The translations under genes were made by a program, and so were the position numbers. Of a DNA stretch of 64,000 bases, positions 26,598 to 34,611 are shown in pieces (positions within the stretch are counted from its first letter, which is position 1; each line of letters opens with the position of its first letter). Origin of the DNA: Sporosarcina luteola (lineage in GTDB: Bacteria; Bacillota; Bacilli; Bacillales_A; Planococcaceae). The notes beneath the pieces were generated by a model. That model was not told the DNA's origin. It saw only the letters and a program-made list of their open reading frames with translations, and did not search any database. The stretch is taken from the NCBI RefSeq assembly GCF_023715585.1, contig NZ_JAMBOK010000005.1:1-64000 (forward strand), written 5' to 3'.

Positions 26598-27560
26598 TTT
26601 CGCTATTTTAGCTTGCTTCCGTTCCGTCATGACAGCGTTCAATTGTCCGCCAAGCATTAAGATGATAGCGGAAAAATAGAGCCACATCATGAGGACGATT
26701 ATTCCACCGATGCTTCCATACGTCTTTGAGTAATTGGCGAAGTTCCCAACGTAATAGGAGAATGCCAGAGAAGTCAATATCCAACCCGTCGTCGCAAAAA
26801 ACGCCCCGGGCATCGCACTTTTCAATCGGATCTTCAAATTTGGAACGACCCAGTAAAGTGCAGAAAACACAAGGAAGATCAGAATTGGAGGCAGGATCCA
26901 CCGCAGGCTTCCCCACAATCTCAAAAACCCTTCTTCATTTCCGAAATAAGAGAATGCAAGAGTTCCAATCTGCTGACCGAATACCGACAACAGAAGTGCG
27001 ACAATCAATACAGCGATTAAAGCGACCGTGAATACGACCGACATTGCTCTCGCAACAAAGAACGATCTTGTTTCTTCAACATGATACGACCGGTTCATTG
27101 CCTTAGTAAGAGCATTCATTCCTTTGGATGCCGACCATATTGTTGCCAAGGCCCCGATTGATAAGAGTCCTCCATTCCGGTTTTTCAGTATCTCCTCGAG
27201 CGTATTATGGATTAGTGTATAAACGCTATCAGGTGCATAATCCTTTATGAACAGGTATACCTGTGATTCATCGATGCTCAAGAATGGCAATAGTGTAATT
27301 AAGAAGATTAATAGAGGAAATAGGGACAATAGGAAAAAGAAGGCCAACTGAGAACCTAATCCGGTGATATCCACCGTCTTTATTCTCACGAGGAGCTCCT
27401 TCCAAAATCCCTTCGACGTCGTGACATCGAATTTTTCCAAATCTCCATCCTTTACGTCATCAAGAAATTTCATGACTTTTGAATTCGCCATGAATCCGCT
27501 CTTGTCCTCTTCGGATGGGTACGTTACTTTTTTCGGAGGTAACCGGTCTGTATGCTTCAC
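26574..27560 (-). CDS. YihY/BrkB family inner-membrane protein
   Basis: The 328-residue protein has a charged N-terminus and about six membrane segments between residues 75 and 310. Conserved family segments visible are LAFFFLLSLFPLLIFL, ATIWSASKGMNAL and YGSIGGIIVLMMWLYFSA. The family was once misnamed ribonuclease BN; its function is unknown. A GTG start is used with GGAG ten bases upstream. It lies 23 bp after a YtxH-like gene and is probably co-transcribed with it. B. subtilis YfkH is the likely counterpart. Confidence 0.85.
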   Translation of the reverse strand: MKHTDRLPPKKVTYPSEEDKSGFMANSKVMKFLDDVKDGDLEKFDVTTSKGFWKELLVRIKTVDITGLGSQLAFFFLLSLFPLLIFLITLLPFLSIDESQVYLFIKDYAPDSVYTLIHNTLEEILKNRNGGLLSIGALATIWSASKGMNALTKAMNRSYHVEETRSFFVARAMSVVFTVALIAVLIVALLLSVFGQQIGTLAFSYFGNEEGFLRLWGSLRWILPPILIFLVFSALYWVVPNLKIRLKSAMPGAFFATTGWILTSLAFSYYVGNFANYSKTYGSIGGIIVLMMWLYFSAIILMLGGQLNAVMTERKQAKIAKEKSNAVS

Positions 27561-27583
27561 ATGCGACTCACTCCTTCCCGTGC

Positions 27584-27961
27584 TTAGATCTTTTTTGCTT
27601 CCATACCTTCTTTCGACTCGTTTACAATTTCTTTGTATTCCTCTTTTGAGTCAACGAAGGCGTCTTTCGTTCCGACGACCAGATCTTTCACTTGCGGGGT
27701 CAGCGTTTTTAGCTCTTCGACTTGATTTTTAATATAGGCAGCATCACCTGAAAATTGTTCGTATATTGATAAGTACTTGTCTTTCTGTTGCTGCAGCTTA
27801 TCTTTCAGTACATCCGGATTTTTTGAATAATATCCTACTTGCTCGATCATCGCACTTGATTTTCTTTTCACTTGGTAACGGGTGCTTCTATCGAACAAGC
27901 TTACAGCTCCGCCTACTAAGGCGCCCAACAAGATAAATCTTCCAAATTTGCTGTTTCCCAC
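27584..27961 (-). CDS. YtxH-like general-stress-type protein
   Basis: The 125-residue protein has an N-terminal glycine-rich membrane segment (FILLGALVGGAVSLF) and a long charged helical, coiled-coil-like remainder. This is the layout of YtxH-domain proteins, small membrane-anchored stress proteins of unknown mechanism. The GTG at 27961 follows TTGGAGGGTCTTAC. It starts a two-gene unit with the YihY protein. Confidence 0.7.
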   Translation of the reverse strand: MGNSKFGRFILLGALVGGAVSLFDRSTRYQVKRKSSAMIEQVGYYSKNPDVLKDKLQQQKDKYLSIYEQFSGDAAYIKNQVEELKTLTPQVKDLVVGTKDAFVDSKEEYKEIVNESKEGMEAKKI

Positions 27962-28052
27962 GTAAGACCCTCCAATTTCATTCTAATTTGCATATATCAT
28001 TATACCCTTGAGACGAAAAAACAAACAATCTCTCCGAATCCACAAAAAAGTC

Positions 28053-28082
28053 TTGACTAATGGGAAGCAGTTAAGGCATATT
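28053..28082 (+). promoter_or_regulatory. Possible promoter of the symporter gene
   Basis: TTGACT (28053-28058), an 18-bp spacer and CATATT (28077-28082) lie 136 bp before the symporter gene. The long leader that would result contains the inverted repeat at 28091-28130. Confidence 0.45.
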
Positions 28083-28090
28083 AACCATAA

Positions 28091-28130
28091 CACTACCAAT
28101 ATTCTTAATAGTCTAATGCATTAGGTAGTG
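28091..28130 (+). promoter_or_regulatory. Inverted repeat in the symporter leader
   Basis: CACTACC (28091-28097) pairs with GGTAGTG (28124-28130), and CTAATGCATTAG inside is itself palindromic. It may be an operator or a leader hairpin. It matches no riboswitch I know. Confidence 0.35.
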
Positions 28131-28217
28131 ATTACGGGAGGGAGTCGATAGACAAGGTGAATGTTTTCGTTTGAATAGTAATTCAGAGTCAAAAAGACAA
28201 ACAAAACAGGGGGTAGT

Positions 28218-29603
28218 ATGATGGAAGCAATCACAGGCTTTCTGGATAAGGCGAGTGGATTTATTTGGGGACCGCCGCTGCTTGTCCTACTTGTGGGAAC
28301 GGGTATCTTTTTAACTGTAAGACTCGGATTTATCCAAGTTCGTTTATTGCCATATTCACTGAAACAAGTATTTTCCCGCAAACATGATAAAAAAGCTGAG
28401 GGTGATATTTCCCAGTTCCAGGCGCTGATGACCGCGATGGCCGCCACAGTCGGTGTAGGTAATATCGTCGGTGTCGCAACAGCGGTATACATGGGCGGGC
28501 CGGGAGCCGTCTTCTGGATGTGGCTCGCAGGATTCTTCGGAATGGCTACAAAATACGGGGAAGCCATCCTTGCGGTCAAATACCGGGTAAAGGATTCCAA
28601 AGGTGAAATGGCCGGTGGACCGATGTACTATCTGGAACACGGTCTGAAGAAAAAATGGCTTGGTGTCGCATTTGCAATCTTTGGAGCGCTAGCTGCTTTC
28701 GGTATTGGGAACGGTACACAATCGAAAGCAGTTGCGGATGTCATGAATAGCACATTCAATGTCCCACATTTGGTTACTGGGATTGCCCTATTGATCTTCG
28801 GGGGCCTCGTCATCCTTGGAGGAATCAAATCAATCGGACGGGTTACTGCATTCTTCGTCCCGATAATGGCACTATTCTACTTCATCGCCGGTGCGATTAT
28901 CATGGTCATGAATATCAATCTAGTTCCTGAAGCATTCGCTACGATTTTCAAGTATGCATTTACAGGAGAGGCGGCTGCAGGCGGTGCAATTGGGGCTGCT
29001 ATCCGTTTCGGAGTTGCCCGCGGACTCTTCTCAAACGAAGCCGGGCTCGGTTCGGCACCGATTGCAGCTGCGGCTGCAAGAACGGATATGCCTGGACGCC
29101 AAGCACTCATTTCCATGACGCAAGTTTTCTTCGATACACTCGTCATCTGTTCAATTACTGGTGTCACAATCGTTATGTCGGGTCAATGGCAAGATAAATC
29201 GATTGACGCTGGTGCCTTGACTGCGCAGGCATTTGGAACATTCCTTGGTGATGCAGGTCCGATCATCGTCGCAATCGGCATTGTCTTCTTCGCAACGTCC
29301 ACTATACTTGGATGGGGCTATTATGGAGAAAAATGTTTCCAATACCTGTTCCCTAAAAACGGAGCAGTATTGGGCTACCGTATTGCCTTTGTAGCGTTCA
29401 TCATTGTCGGATCTCTTGTATCCCTTGACATCGTTTGGCTTCTTGCAGACGTATTGAACGGTTTGATGGCGATTCCTAACTTGATCGGTCTTCTTGGATT
29501 GTCAGGCATCATCATCCTTGAGACAAAACGCTTCAAAGCGAAGATTATTGAAGAGAAAGAAGCCGAAAAAATGGGGAAACCAGCACCGGTTGACAGCAAG
29601 TAA
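28218..29603 (+). CDS. Alanine/glycine:cation (sodium) symporter, AlsT family
   Basis: The 461-residue membrane protein has around 11 segments. It carries AGCS family features: FQALMTAMAATVGVGNIVGVATA, GGPGAVFWMWLAGFFGMATKYGE split across segments, and GVARGLFSNEAGLGSAPIAAA. It imports a small amino acid (alanine, glycine or glutamine) with sodium. Two adjacent ATG codons (28218 and 28221) follow GGGGG; the second has the better spacing. The next gene, yfkK, is 48 bp away in the same direction. Confidence 0.9.
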   Translation: MMEAITGFLDKASGFIWGPPLLVLLVGTGIFLTVRLGFIQVRLLPYSLKQVFSRKHDKKAEGDISQFQALMTAMAATVGVGNIVGVATAVYMGGPGAVFWMWLAGFFGMATKYGEAILAVKYRVKDSKGEMAGGPMYYLEHGLKKKWLGVAFAIFGALAAFGIGNGTQSKAVADVMNSTFNVPHLVTGIALLIFGGLVILGGIKSIGRVTAFFVPIMALFYFIAGAIIMVMNINLVPEAFATIFKYAFTGEAAAGGAIGAAIRFGVARGLFSNEAGLGSAPIAAAAARTDMPGRQALISMTQVFFDTLVICSITGVTIVMSGQWQDKSIDAGALTAQAFGTFLGDAGPIIVAIGIVFFATSTILGWGYYGEKCFQYLFPKNGAVLGYRIAFVAFIIVGSLVSLDIVWLLADVLNGLMAIPNLIGLLGLSGIIILETKRFKAKIIEEKEAEKMGKPAPVDSK

Positions 29604-29651
29604 GATTAATGTAATGATTAAATCCGAAGCTAATGAAGGGCGGATGACATT

Positions 29652-29873
29652 ATGGATCTATCTCAACCAACAGCTGAAAACGTAACGTATATGATTGACA
29701 AGATTAAAGAAAAACTCCGTATGGTCAATGTGGATGCAATGAAAGCTGAAAACTTCAGCACTTCCCAATATGAGGACTTGGTTTACATGTACGAGATGGT
29801 CATGAAAAGGGACACGATCACTCCGAATGAAATGCAAGCCATTGCAGCCGAACTTGGCGCATTACGCAAATAA
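29652..29873 (+). CDS. yfkK: UPF0435/DUF1128 family protein YfkK
   Basis: The 73-residue acidic protein matches YfkK as recalled: ENVTYMIDKIKEKLRMVNVD, the segment around YEDLVYMYEMVMKRD and NEMQAIAAELGALRK. It is probably helical and soluble. Function is unknown. The ribosome site is weak (GGCGGATGACATT). A strong terminator follows. Confidence 0.85.
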   Translation: MDLSQPTAENVTYMIDKIKEKLRMVNVDAMKAENFSTSQYEDLVYMYEMVMKRDTITPNEMQAIAAELGALRK

Positions 29874-29920
29874 TGAAAAAGCCGATACGTCAGGGAAACC
29901 TGACATATCGGCTTTTTCAT
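29874..29920 (+). terminator. Terminator after yfkK
   Basis: AAAAAGCCGATA pairs with TATCGGCTTTTT, and within it GTCAGG pairs with CCTGAC around GAAA. It is a strong, extended intrinsic terminator. Confidence 0.92.
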
Positions 29921-29960
29921 TTAAACAGGTGAAAGATTCTCTCACCCATATACGCTTTGA

Positions 29961-30722
29961 TTATTCAACAGACGTCCCATCTTTTAAAACAAGAGGCTGA
30001 ATAAGAACTTCAACCCGTCTGTTCTTGCTTCTTCCTTCGACAGTGTCATTTGATGCAACGGGTTTATTTTCCCCGTACCCTTTCACACTGAATAGCTGTG
30101 GATCCAATTGGTCATTGTTGACGATGGTCTTCAGGAAATTGATCGCCCGCATCATGCTGAGTTCCCAGTTCGACGGGAATTCAGCGCTATTGATCGGAAT
30201 ATCATCTGTGTGTCCTGTAATGACAATTTGGCGGGGCTTGTCAAATACCAGCAGATTGGCGATATCTTTGGACAAAGTTGCATATTGCGGCTTTATCGTT
30301 GCCTTTCCCGACTCGAACAGGATGCTGTCCCTTATCGTGATCAGCAGTCCTTCTTCCGTCAAACTCGTTTGGAATTGATTTTCAAGCTCTTGAACTGCAA
30401 TATATTCATCCAGTTTATCTTGAATTTCCTCAAGGGACTGCTGGTCTTCCAAATAGGAGGAGTTTTCATTTTCCTCCCCTGCACTGTCTTTGGGAATCGG
30501 TACGGGCGTTGGTGCACTATTATCCATCACGCCTGTCCCCCCATCAAAAATCTGGTTGAACACGGAAGATATCTGACTGAATTTGGCTTCATCCAATGAA
30601 CTCGAAGCGAACAGGACGATAAACAATGCTAATAGCAATGTGAGAAGGTCCGCATAAGGCAAAAGCCAAGATTCATCCATATGCCCTTCGTCCTTATTCT
30701 TCCTCTTACGTCTCCTCGACAA
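29961..30722 (-). CDS. motB: Flagellar motor stator protein MotB
   Basis: MotB anchors the proton-driven stator to peptidoglycan. From the TTG at 30722 the protein has 253 residues: a basic cytoplasmic tail, a single membrane helix with the proton-binding Asp25 in DESWLLPYADLLTLLLALF, and a C-terminal OmpA-like domain with GHTDD and NWELSMMRAINFL. The TTG is preceded by AAGGGGG at eight bases and mirrors the B. subtilis N-terminus; it overlaps the motA stop by 17 bp, giving coupled stator synthesis. The longer upstream frame is rejected. Confidence 0.93.
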   Translation of the reverse strand: MSRRRKRKNKDEGHMDESWLLPYADLLTLLLALFIVLFASSSLDEAKFSQISSVFNQIFDGGTGVMDNSAPTPVPIPKDSAGEENENSSYLEDQQSLEEIQDKLDEYIAVQELENQFQTSLTEEGLLITIRDSILFESGKATIKPQYATLSKDIANLLVFDKPRQIVITGHTDDIPINSAEFPSNWELSMMRAINFLKTIVNNDQLDPQLFSVKGYGENKPVASNDTVEGRSKNRRVEVLIQPLVLKDGTSVE

Positions 30723-31521
30723 CCTGTTCCGCCCCCTTGTCGCTCGTATTTTTAGCTGCGAGCTTCCGACGTTCTTCCATCGACAAGTAAGACGCCAGTT
30801 TCTGTTCAATCACCCGTGGAGCCTCCCCCTCGAGAACTGACAGAATGCCTTCGATCATCATCATTTTCTGGCGCACTTCCTCTTTCGACTTCCGTTGCAA
30901 TTTATTGGCGAAAGGATGCCAAAGTACATAACCCGTGAAGATCCCAAGCAACGTCGCAATGAATGCAGCTGAAATGGCATGTCCAAGTGCATCGATGTCA
31001 TTCATATTCTTCAACGCTGCTATCAACCCGACAACAGCTCCGAGTACACCGAGTGTCGGCGCATAGGTTCCAGCTTGTGAAAAAATGAGTGCACCTGCCG
31101 AATGCCGATCCTCCATGGCTTCCACCTCTTCGGTAAGTACATCACGGATGTAATCGGCATTTTGTCCGTCAATCGCCAACCCAAGTCCATTTTTCAAAAA
31201 AGGATCAACAATTTCATCTGATTTTGCTTCCAAGGATAATAAGCCTTCACGTCTTGCGACATCTGCCCAGCTTGAAAACATCTTGATCAACTCTGAATCG
31301 GCTGTCATCTGCTGCTCTTTGAAAAGGATGCCGAACAGCTTTGGAACCCGCTTGATCTCTTTCATCGGAAAGGCAATGACTACTGCTGCCGCAGTCCCTA
31401 CTATAATTATAAGGATCGCAGCTATATTTAACAGATTATCCGGTGTAACGCCTTTCATCGCCATCCCGACAAAAAGCGCCACTACTCCGAGGATAAGTCC
31501 AACAATCGTTGAGAAATCCAT
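30706..31521 (-). CDS. motA: Flagellar motor stator protein MotA
   Basis: The 271-residue protein has four membrane segments (about 4-20, 30-50, 155-175, 185-205) and a large cytoplasmic loop. The conserved segment GALIFSQAGTYAPTLGVLGAVVGLI and the Pro residues near the last segments are typical of MotA. With MotB it forms the ion channel that turns the flagellum. Its leader has a SigD-like promoter. No other flagellar genes are in the window, as in B. subtilis where motAB stand apart. Confidence 0.94.
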   Translation of the reverse strand: MDFSTIVGLILGVVALFVGMAMKGVTPDNLLNIAAILIIIVGTAAAVVIAFPMKEIKRVPKLFGILFKEQQMTADSELIKMFSSWADVARREGLLSLEAKSDEIVDPFLKNGLGLAIDGQNADYIRDVLTEEVEAMEDRHSAGALIFSQAGTYAPTLGVLGAVVGLIAALKNMNDIDALGHAISAAFIATLLGIFTGYVLWHPFANKLQRKSKEEVRQKMMMIEGILSVLEGEAPRVIEQKLASYLSMEERRKLAAKNTSDKGAEQVVEET

Positions 31522-31558
31522 ACCTCTACCTCCATGTCCTATCAGTCTACTTCTTCTT

Positions 31559-31585
31559 ATTTCGACATATTCCCTTCTTTCTTTA
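31559..31585 (-). promoter_or_regulatory. SigD-type promoter of motAB
   Basis: On the minus strand TAAA (31582-31585) is followed after exactly 15 bp by GTCGAAAT (31559-31566). The SigD consensus is TAAA-N15-GCCGATAT, so six of eight -10 bases match. It lies 38 bp before the motA ATG. Confidence 0.7.
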
Positions 31586-31682
31586 GCAATCCTGAATAAT
31601 TATTAATGCCTCAATTTAAATGTCACCTATCGTACACATATTTCGGCAGTACAGATTACTGCAGATTTTCGAATTTTTCCCT

Positions 31683-31711
31683 TTGCCTGTTTTCTGACAC
31701 TAGAGTACTAT
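31683..31711 (+). promoter_or_regulatory. Promoter of the aminopeptidase gene
   Basis: TTGCCT (31683-31688), a 17-bp spacer and TACTAT (31706-31711) lie about 30 bp upstream of the TTG start. Confidence 0.6.
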
Positions 31712-31741
31712 GAATACATACGGACCAAGGAGGTTGTTTAG

Positions 31742-32974
31742 TTGTCGACATTTGAACAGAAGTTGGAGAATTATGCAAAACTGATCGTGGAAGTCGGAGC
31801 GAATATCCAAAAGGACCAGACACTCTTCATCAGCGCTTCCATTGAAACAGCCCCACTTGTCAGAATGGTGGCTGACAAGGCTTATACAACCGGAGCAAGA
31901 CATGTCATCGTCGATTGGGCAGATGAGGAACTGATTAAAATACGCTATAAAAAGGCTCCTGCTGAATCATTCTCGGATTTCCCGGAATGGAAAGTGATGG
32001 AGCGCGAAAAATTGGCGGAAGGTGGGGCGGCTTTCGTCAGCATCGTGTCTCAAAGTCCTGACCTGTTAAAAGGCGTGGATCCTTCCCGCATTGCGGACGT
32101 CCAAAAGGCGAGCGGAAAAGCACTCAGCAAGTACCGGAAAATGATGATGGCCGATCAATTCAGCTGGTCAGTCGTCGCCGCCCCTTCAAAGGCATGGGCT
32201 GCAAAAGTATTCCCTGAGCTTGAGGAATCCGAACAAGTTCCAGCACTTTGGGAAGCGATCTTCAAGGCAGTTCGGGCAGATCAGGAAGATGCAGTGGGCG
32301 GTTGGAAGGAACTTGACCGCGCATTGATTGAAAAAGCCGATTATCTGACCGGAAAAGCATATACGAAACTCCATTACAAGGCACCTGGCACTGATTTAAC
32401 GATTGAATTGCCAAAAGGGCATCTCTGGATCGGCGGCGGTAGTGTGAATGTCGATGGTAATGCGTTCATGGCCAACATGCCGACTGAGGAAGTATTCACG
32501 GTCCCACATAAGACAGGCGTAAACGGCTATGTCAAAAATACGAAGCCGCTCAGCTACGGCGGCAATATCATCGATGATTTTACGATCACCTTCAAGGACG
32601 GACGGATTACAGAAGTGAAAGCCGGTCAAGGTGAGGACGTTCTTAAACATCTGATCGATACGGATGAAGGAGCCAAGTATCTCGGTGAAGTGGCACTCGT
32701 ACCGCATGCTTCGCCAATTTCCGAATCGGGACTTCTCTTCTACAATACATTGTTCGATGAGAATGCATCCAATCACCTTGCCATCGGAAGTGCCTATTCC
32801 TTCTGTCTGGAAGGCGGCAAAACGATGTCAACGGAAGAGTTGGAAGAACATGGATTGAACCAAAGCATCACACATGTCGACTTCATGATCGGCTCGGAGG
32901 AAATGGATATTGACGGAGAGTTGGCGGACGGAACAGTTGAACAGATCTTCCGCAATGGAAACTGGGCGTTCTGA
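31742..32974 (+). CDS. ampS: M29 family aminopeptidase (AmpS type)
   Basis: The 410-residue enzyme is a metal-dependent aminopeptidase of family M29. Expected ligand and catalytic segments are visible in order: MPTEEVFTVPH, the Glu of PISESG, FDENASNHLAIG with its His, and ITHVDFMIGS. It trims N-terminal residues from cytoplasmic peptides. The TTG start at 31742 has GGAGG eight bases upstream, and its neighbouring promoter fits. It is divergent from motAB. Confidence 0.92.
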   Translation: MSTFEQKLENYAKLIVEVGANIQKDQTLFISASIETAPLVRMVADKAYTTGARHVIVDWADEELIKIRYKKAPAESFSDFPEWKVMEREKLAEGGAAFVSIVSQSPDLLKGVDPSRIADVQKASGKALSKYRKMMMADQFSWSVVAAPSKAWAAKVFPELEESEQVPALWEAIFKAVRADQEDAVGGWKELDRALIEKADYLTGKAYTKLHYKAPGTDLTIELPKGHLWIGGGSVNVDGNAFMANMPTEEVFTVPHKTGVNGYVKNTKPLSYGGNIIDDFTITFKDGRITEVKAGQGEDVLKHLIDTDEGAKYLGEVALVPHASPISESGLLFYNTLFDENASNHLAIGSAYSFCLEGGKTMSTEELEEHGLNQSITHVDFMIGSEEMDIDGELADGTVEQIFRNGNWAF

Positions 32975-33078
32975 CTTCGGACACAAATTAGTAATAGAAT
33001 TGAATCTGCTCTTTAATTATTCCAGGAATGTAGTATAATGAATGTATACTAACATTTATTGTAGGGAGGGGTCTCATC

Positions 33079-33216
33079 ATGGGCTTGATGTATACTACAG
33101 TTATCGGTTACGCAATTGTACTTGGCATAGCAGCATATTTTACAATGCATTATCTCGGGAAGGCTCTCAATTCTGCTGATGCAGAGATAATTGATCCAAA
33201 ACCGGAAGTGAAATAA
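33079..33216 (+). CDS. Small single-pass membrane protein, 45 residues
   Basis: A strong ribosome site (GGGAGGGGTCTCATC) precedes an ATG opening a 45-codon frame: MGLMYTTVIGYAIVLGIAAY forms a hydrophobic segment, followed by a short polar tail ending DPKPEVK. A terminator follows within 10 bp and a TATAAT sits at 33034, so it is a complete small gene. I do not recognise the family. The initiation region is nearly identical to that of the carbonic anhydrase gene 266 bp downstream. Confidence 0.7.
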   Translation: MGLMYTTVIGYAIVLGIAAYFTMHYLGKALNSADAEIIDPKPEVK

Positions 33217-33221
33217 ATAAA

Positions 33222-33256
33222 TCAAAGAGTTGCCACTTGGCAGCTCTTTTCTTTTT
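33222..33256 (+). terminator. Terminator after the small membrane protein gene
   Basis: AAAGAGTTGCC pairs with GGCAGCTCTTT around a short loop, followed by TTCTTTTTC. Confidence 0.85.
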
Positions 33257-33344
33257 CTGTACACTATTTACTATAGTTCGAATGTATTCGAAAAGAGATT
33301 TTTCAGCTCTTAAAATCCCAATTGAAAAATGGAGGGGCCTCATC

Positions 33345-33920
33345 ATGACATTATTATCTGAGATCATTGCGTACAATAAAGAATTTGTAAACGAGAAGAA
33401 ATATGAAGAGTACGCCACTACAAAATTTCCCGATAAGAAAATTGTCATACTAACTTGTATGGACACAAGGCTGACGGAACTTCTTCCGAAAGCGATGAAC
33501 TTACGGAACGGCGATGCGAAAATCATCAAAAGCGCCGGCGCTATCGTCACTCATCCTTTTGGCGGCATCATGAGGAGCATCCTGATCGCTCTATATGAAT
33601 TGCAGGCAGATGAAGTGTATATTATCGGGCATCACGATTGTGGAATGAGCTCAATCGACACCAAACAGATTATCGGCAAGATGGTTGATCGTGGAGTAGA
33701 CAAAAACCTGTTTAAAACCTTACAATACTCGGGCATCAATATGAAAGATTGGCTGCGAGGCTTCAATGATGTTACTGAAAGCGTCAAACGAAGTGTTGAT
33801 CAAGTCCGGAATCACCCGCTTATGGATCGCAAAGTGGCTGTACACGGCCTCGTCGCCCATCCAGATACCGGACTTCTGGATATCATCGTTGACGGATACG
33901 ATGCAATCGACGAATACTGA
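33345..33920 (+). CDS. Beta-class carbonic anhydrase-like protein (YtiB-like)
   Basis: The 191-residue protein has the beta-carbonic anhydrase zinc motif: Cys38-x-Asp40-x-Arg42 in CMDTRL, and His96 and Cys99 in GHHDCG. It should interconvert carbon dioxide and bicarbonate in the cytoplasm. It resembles B. subtilis YtiB. The ATG at 33345 follows GGAGGGGCCTCATC; the longer frame upstream runs through a terminator. Confidence 0.88.
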   Translation: MTLLSEIIAYNKEFVNEKKYEEYATTKFPDKKIVILTCMDTRLTELLPKAMNLRNGDAKIIKSAGAIVTHPFGGIMRSILIALYELQADEVYIIGHHDCGMSSIDTKQIIGKMVDRGVDKNLFKTLQYSGINMKDWLRGFNDVTESVKRSVDQVRNHPLMDRKVAVHGLVAHPDTGLLDIIVDGYDAIDEY

Positions 33921-33950
33921 CACCAGATTTCCCGGGAAATAGACATAGCA

Positions 33951-33985
33951 GAAGGCGCTAGGTGCGGAAACGACAAGAATAAGAC
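33951..33985. repeat. Degenerate half copy of repeat family A
   Basis: GAAGGCGCTAGGTGCGGAAA then CGACAAGAATAAGAC resembles the left arm of the repeat at 8715 and its flank (GCGCTCGACTAGAGGCGACA then GGCATAAGAC). The right arm is missing; the following terminator may have replaced it. Confidence 0.45.
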
Positions 33986-34024
33986 AAAAACCGATTCTTC
34001 ATGTGAAGAATCGGTTTTTTACTT
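33984..34024. terminator. Bidirectional terminator after the carbonic anhydrase gene
   Basis: AAAAACCGATTCTTC pairs with GAAGAATCGGTTTTT around ATGT, a perfect 15-bp stem flanked by A and T runs. It serves two convergent genes. Confidence 0.92.
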
Positions 34025-34058
34025 TTGCTTTTAGTTTCCGCCAGGCGGCCTTGCCCTT

Positions 34059-34604
34059 TCAATAGTCGTCTGCTAAGCAGGCATACATATAATGATCTTC
34101 CCAACAACCGTTAATATACAAAAGTTTTCTCAGCAATCCTTCACGGATAAAACCGGCATTCTCAAGCACTCTGACAGAACCGGCATTACGCGGAGAGACA
34201 AATGCCTCCACCCGATGCAGTGAAACGGTTTCGAATGCGAATTTTGTGACAATTCTCACCGCTTCCGTCGCAAGACCTCTCCCTGTTTCCCGTTCGTCAA
34301 TTGAATAGCCGACGAAGCCACTTGAAAACGGCAGCCTTTTAATACTGTATAACGATATATGACCGATCAACCTGCTTGTTTCGGCGTCAAAAATTCCAAA
34401 GTTATATTCGCGCCGATCTCTCATTTGATAAATGGATTCCCTTATCTTATCCCGCTGGACAGAAACCGTATAGTAGCTCGATTCATGACGAGGCTCAAAG
34501 ACTGTCCAATAGTCTCGATTCGCTTTGAGCAGCTGGGTGAATATGGCAGCATCGTCTTCTGTCAATATACGCAAATAACAAGTTCGCCCTTCAAGCAGAA
34601 TCAA
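34059..34604 (-). CDS. GNAT acetyltransferase, RimJ/RimL type
   Basis: The 181-residue protein has the GNAT fold: N-terminal TCYLRILTEDDA, the acetyl-CoA loop ETGRGLATEAVRI (R/QxxGxG/A-like) and the C-terminal VRVLENAGFIREG typical of RimJ/RimL enzymes that acetylate N-terminal amines. The target is unknown. The TTG start at 34604 follows AAAGGTG at eight bases. It begins 7 bp after the pepF stop, so the two are probably co-transcribed. Confidence 0.88.
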   Translation of the reverse strand: MILLEGRTCYLRILTEDDAAIFTQLLKANRDYWTVFEPRHESSYYTVSVQRDKIRESIYQMRDRREYNFGIFDAETSRLIGHISLYSIKRLPFSSGFVGYSIDERETGRGLATEAVRIVTKFAFETVSLHRVEAFVSPRNAGSVRVLENAGFIREGLLRKLLYINGCWEDHYMYACLADDY

Positions 34605-34611
34605 TGCGTCT

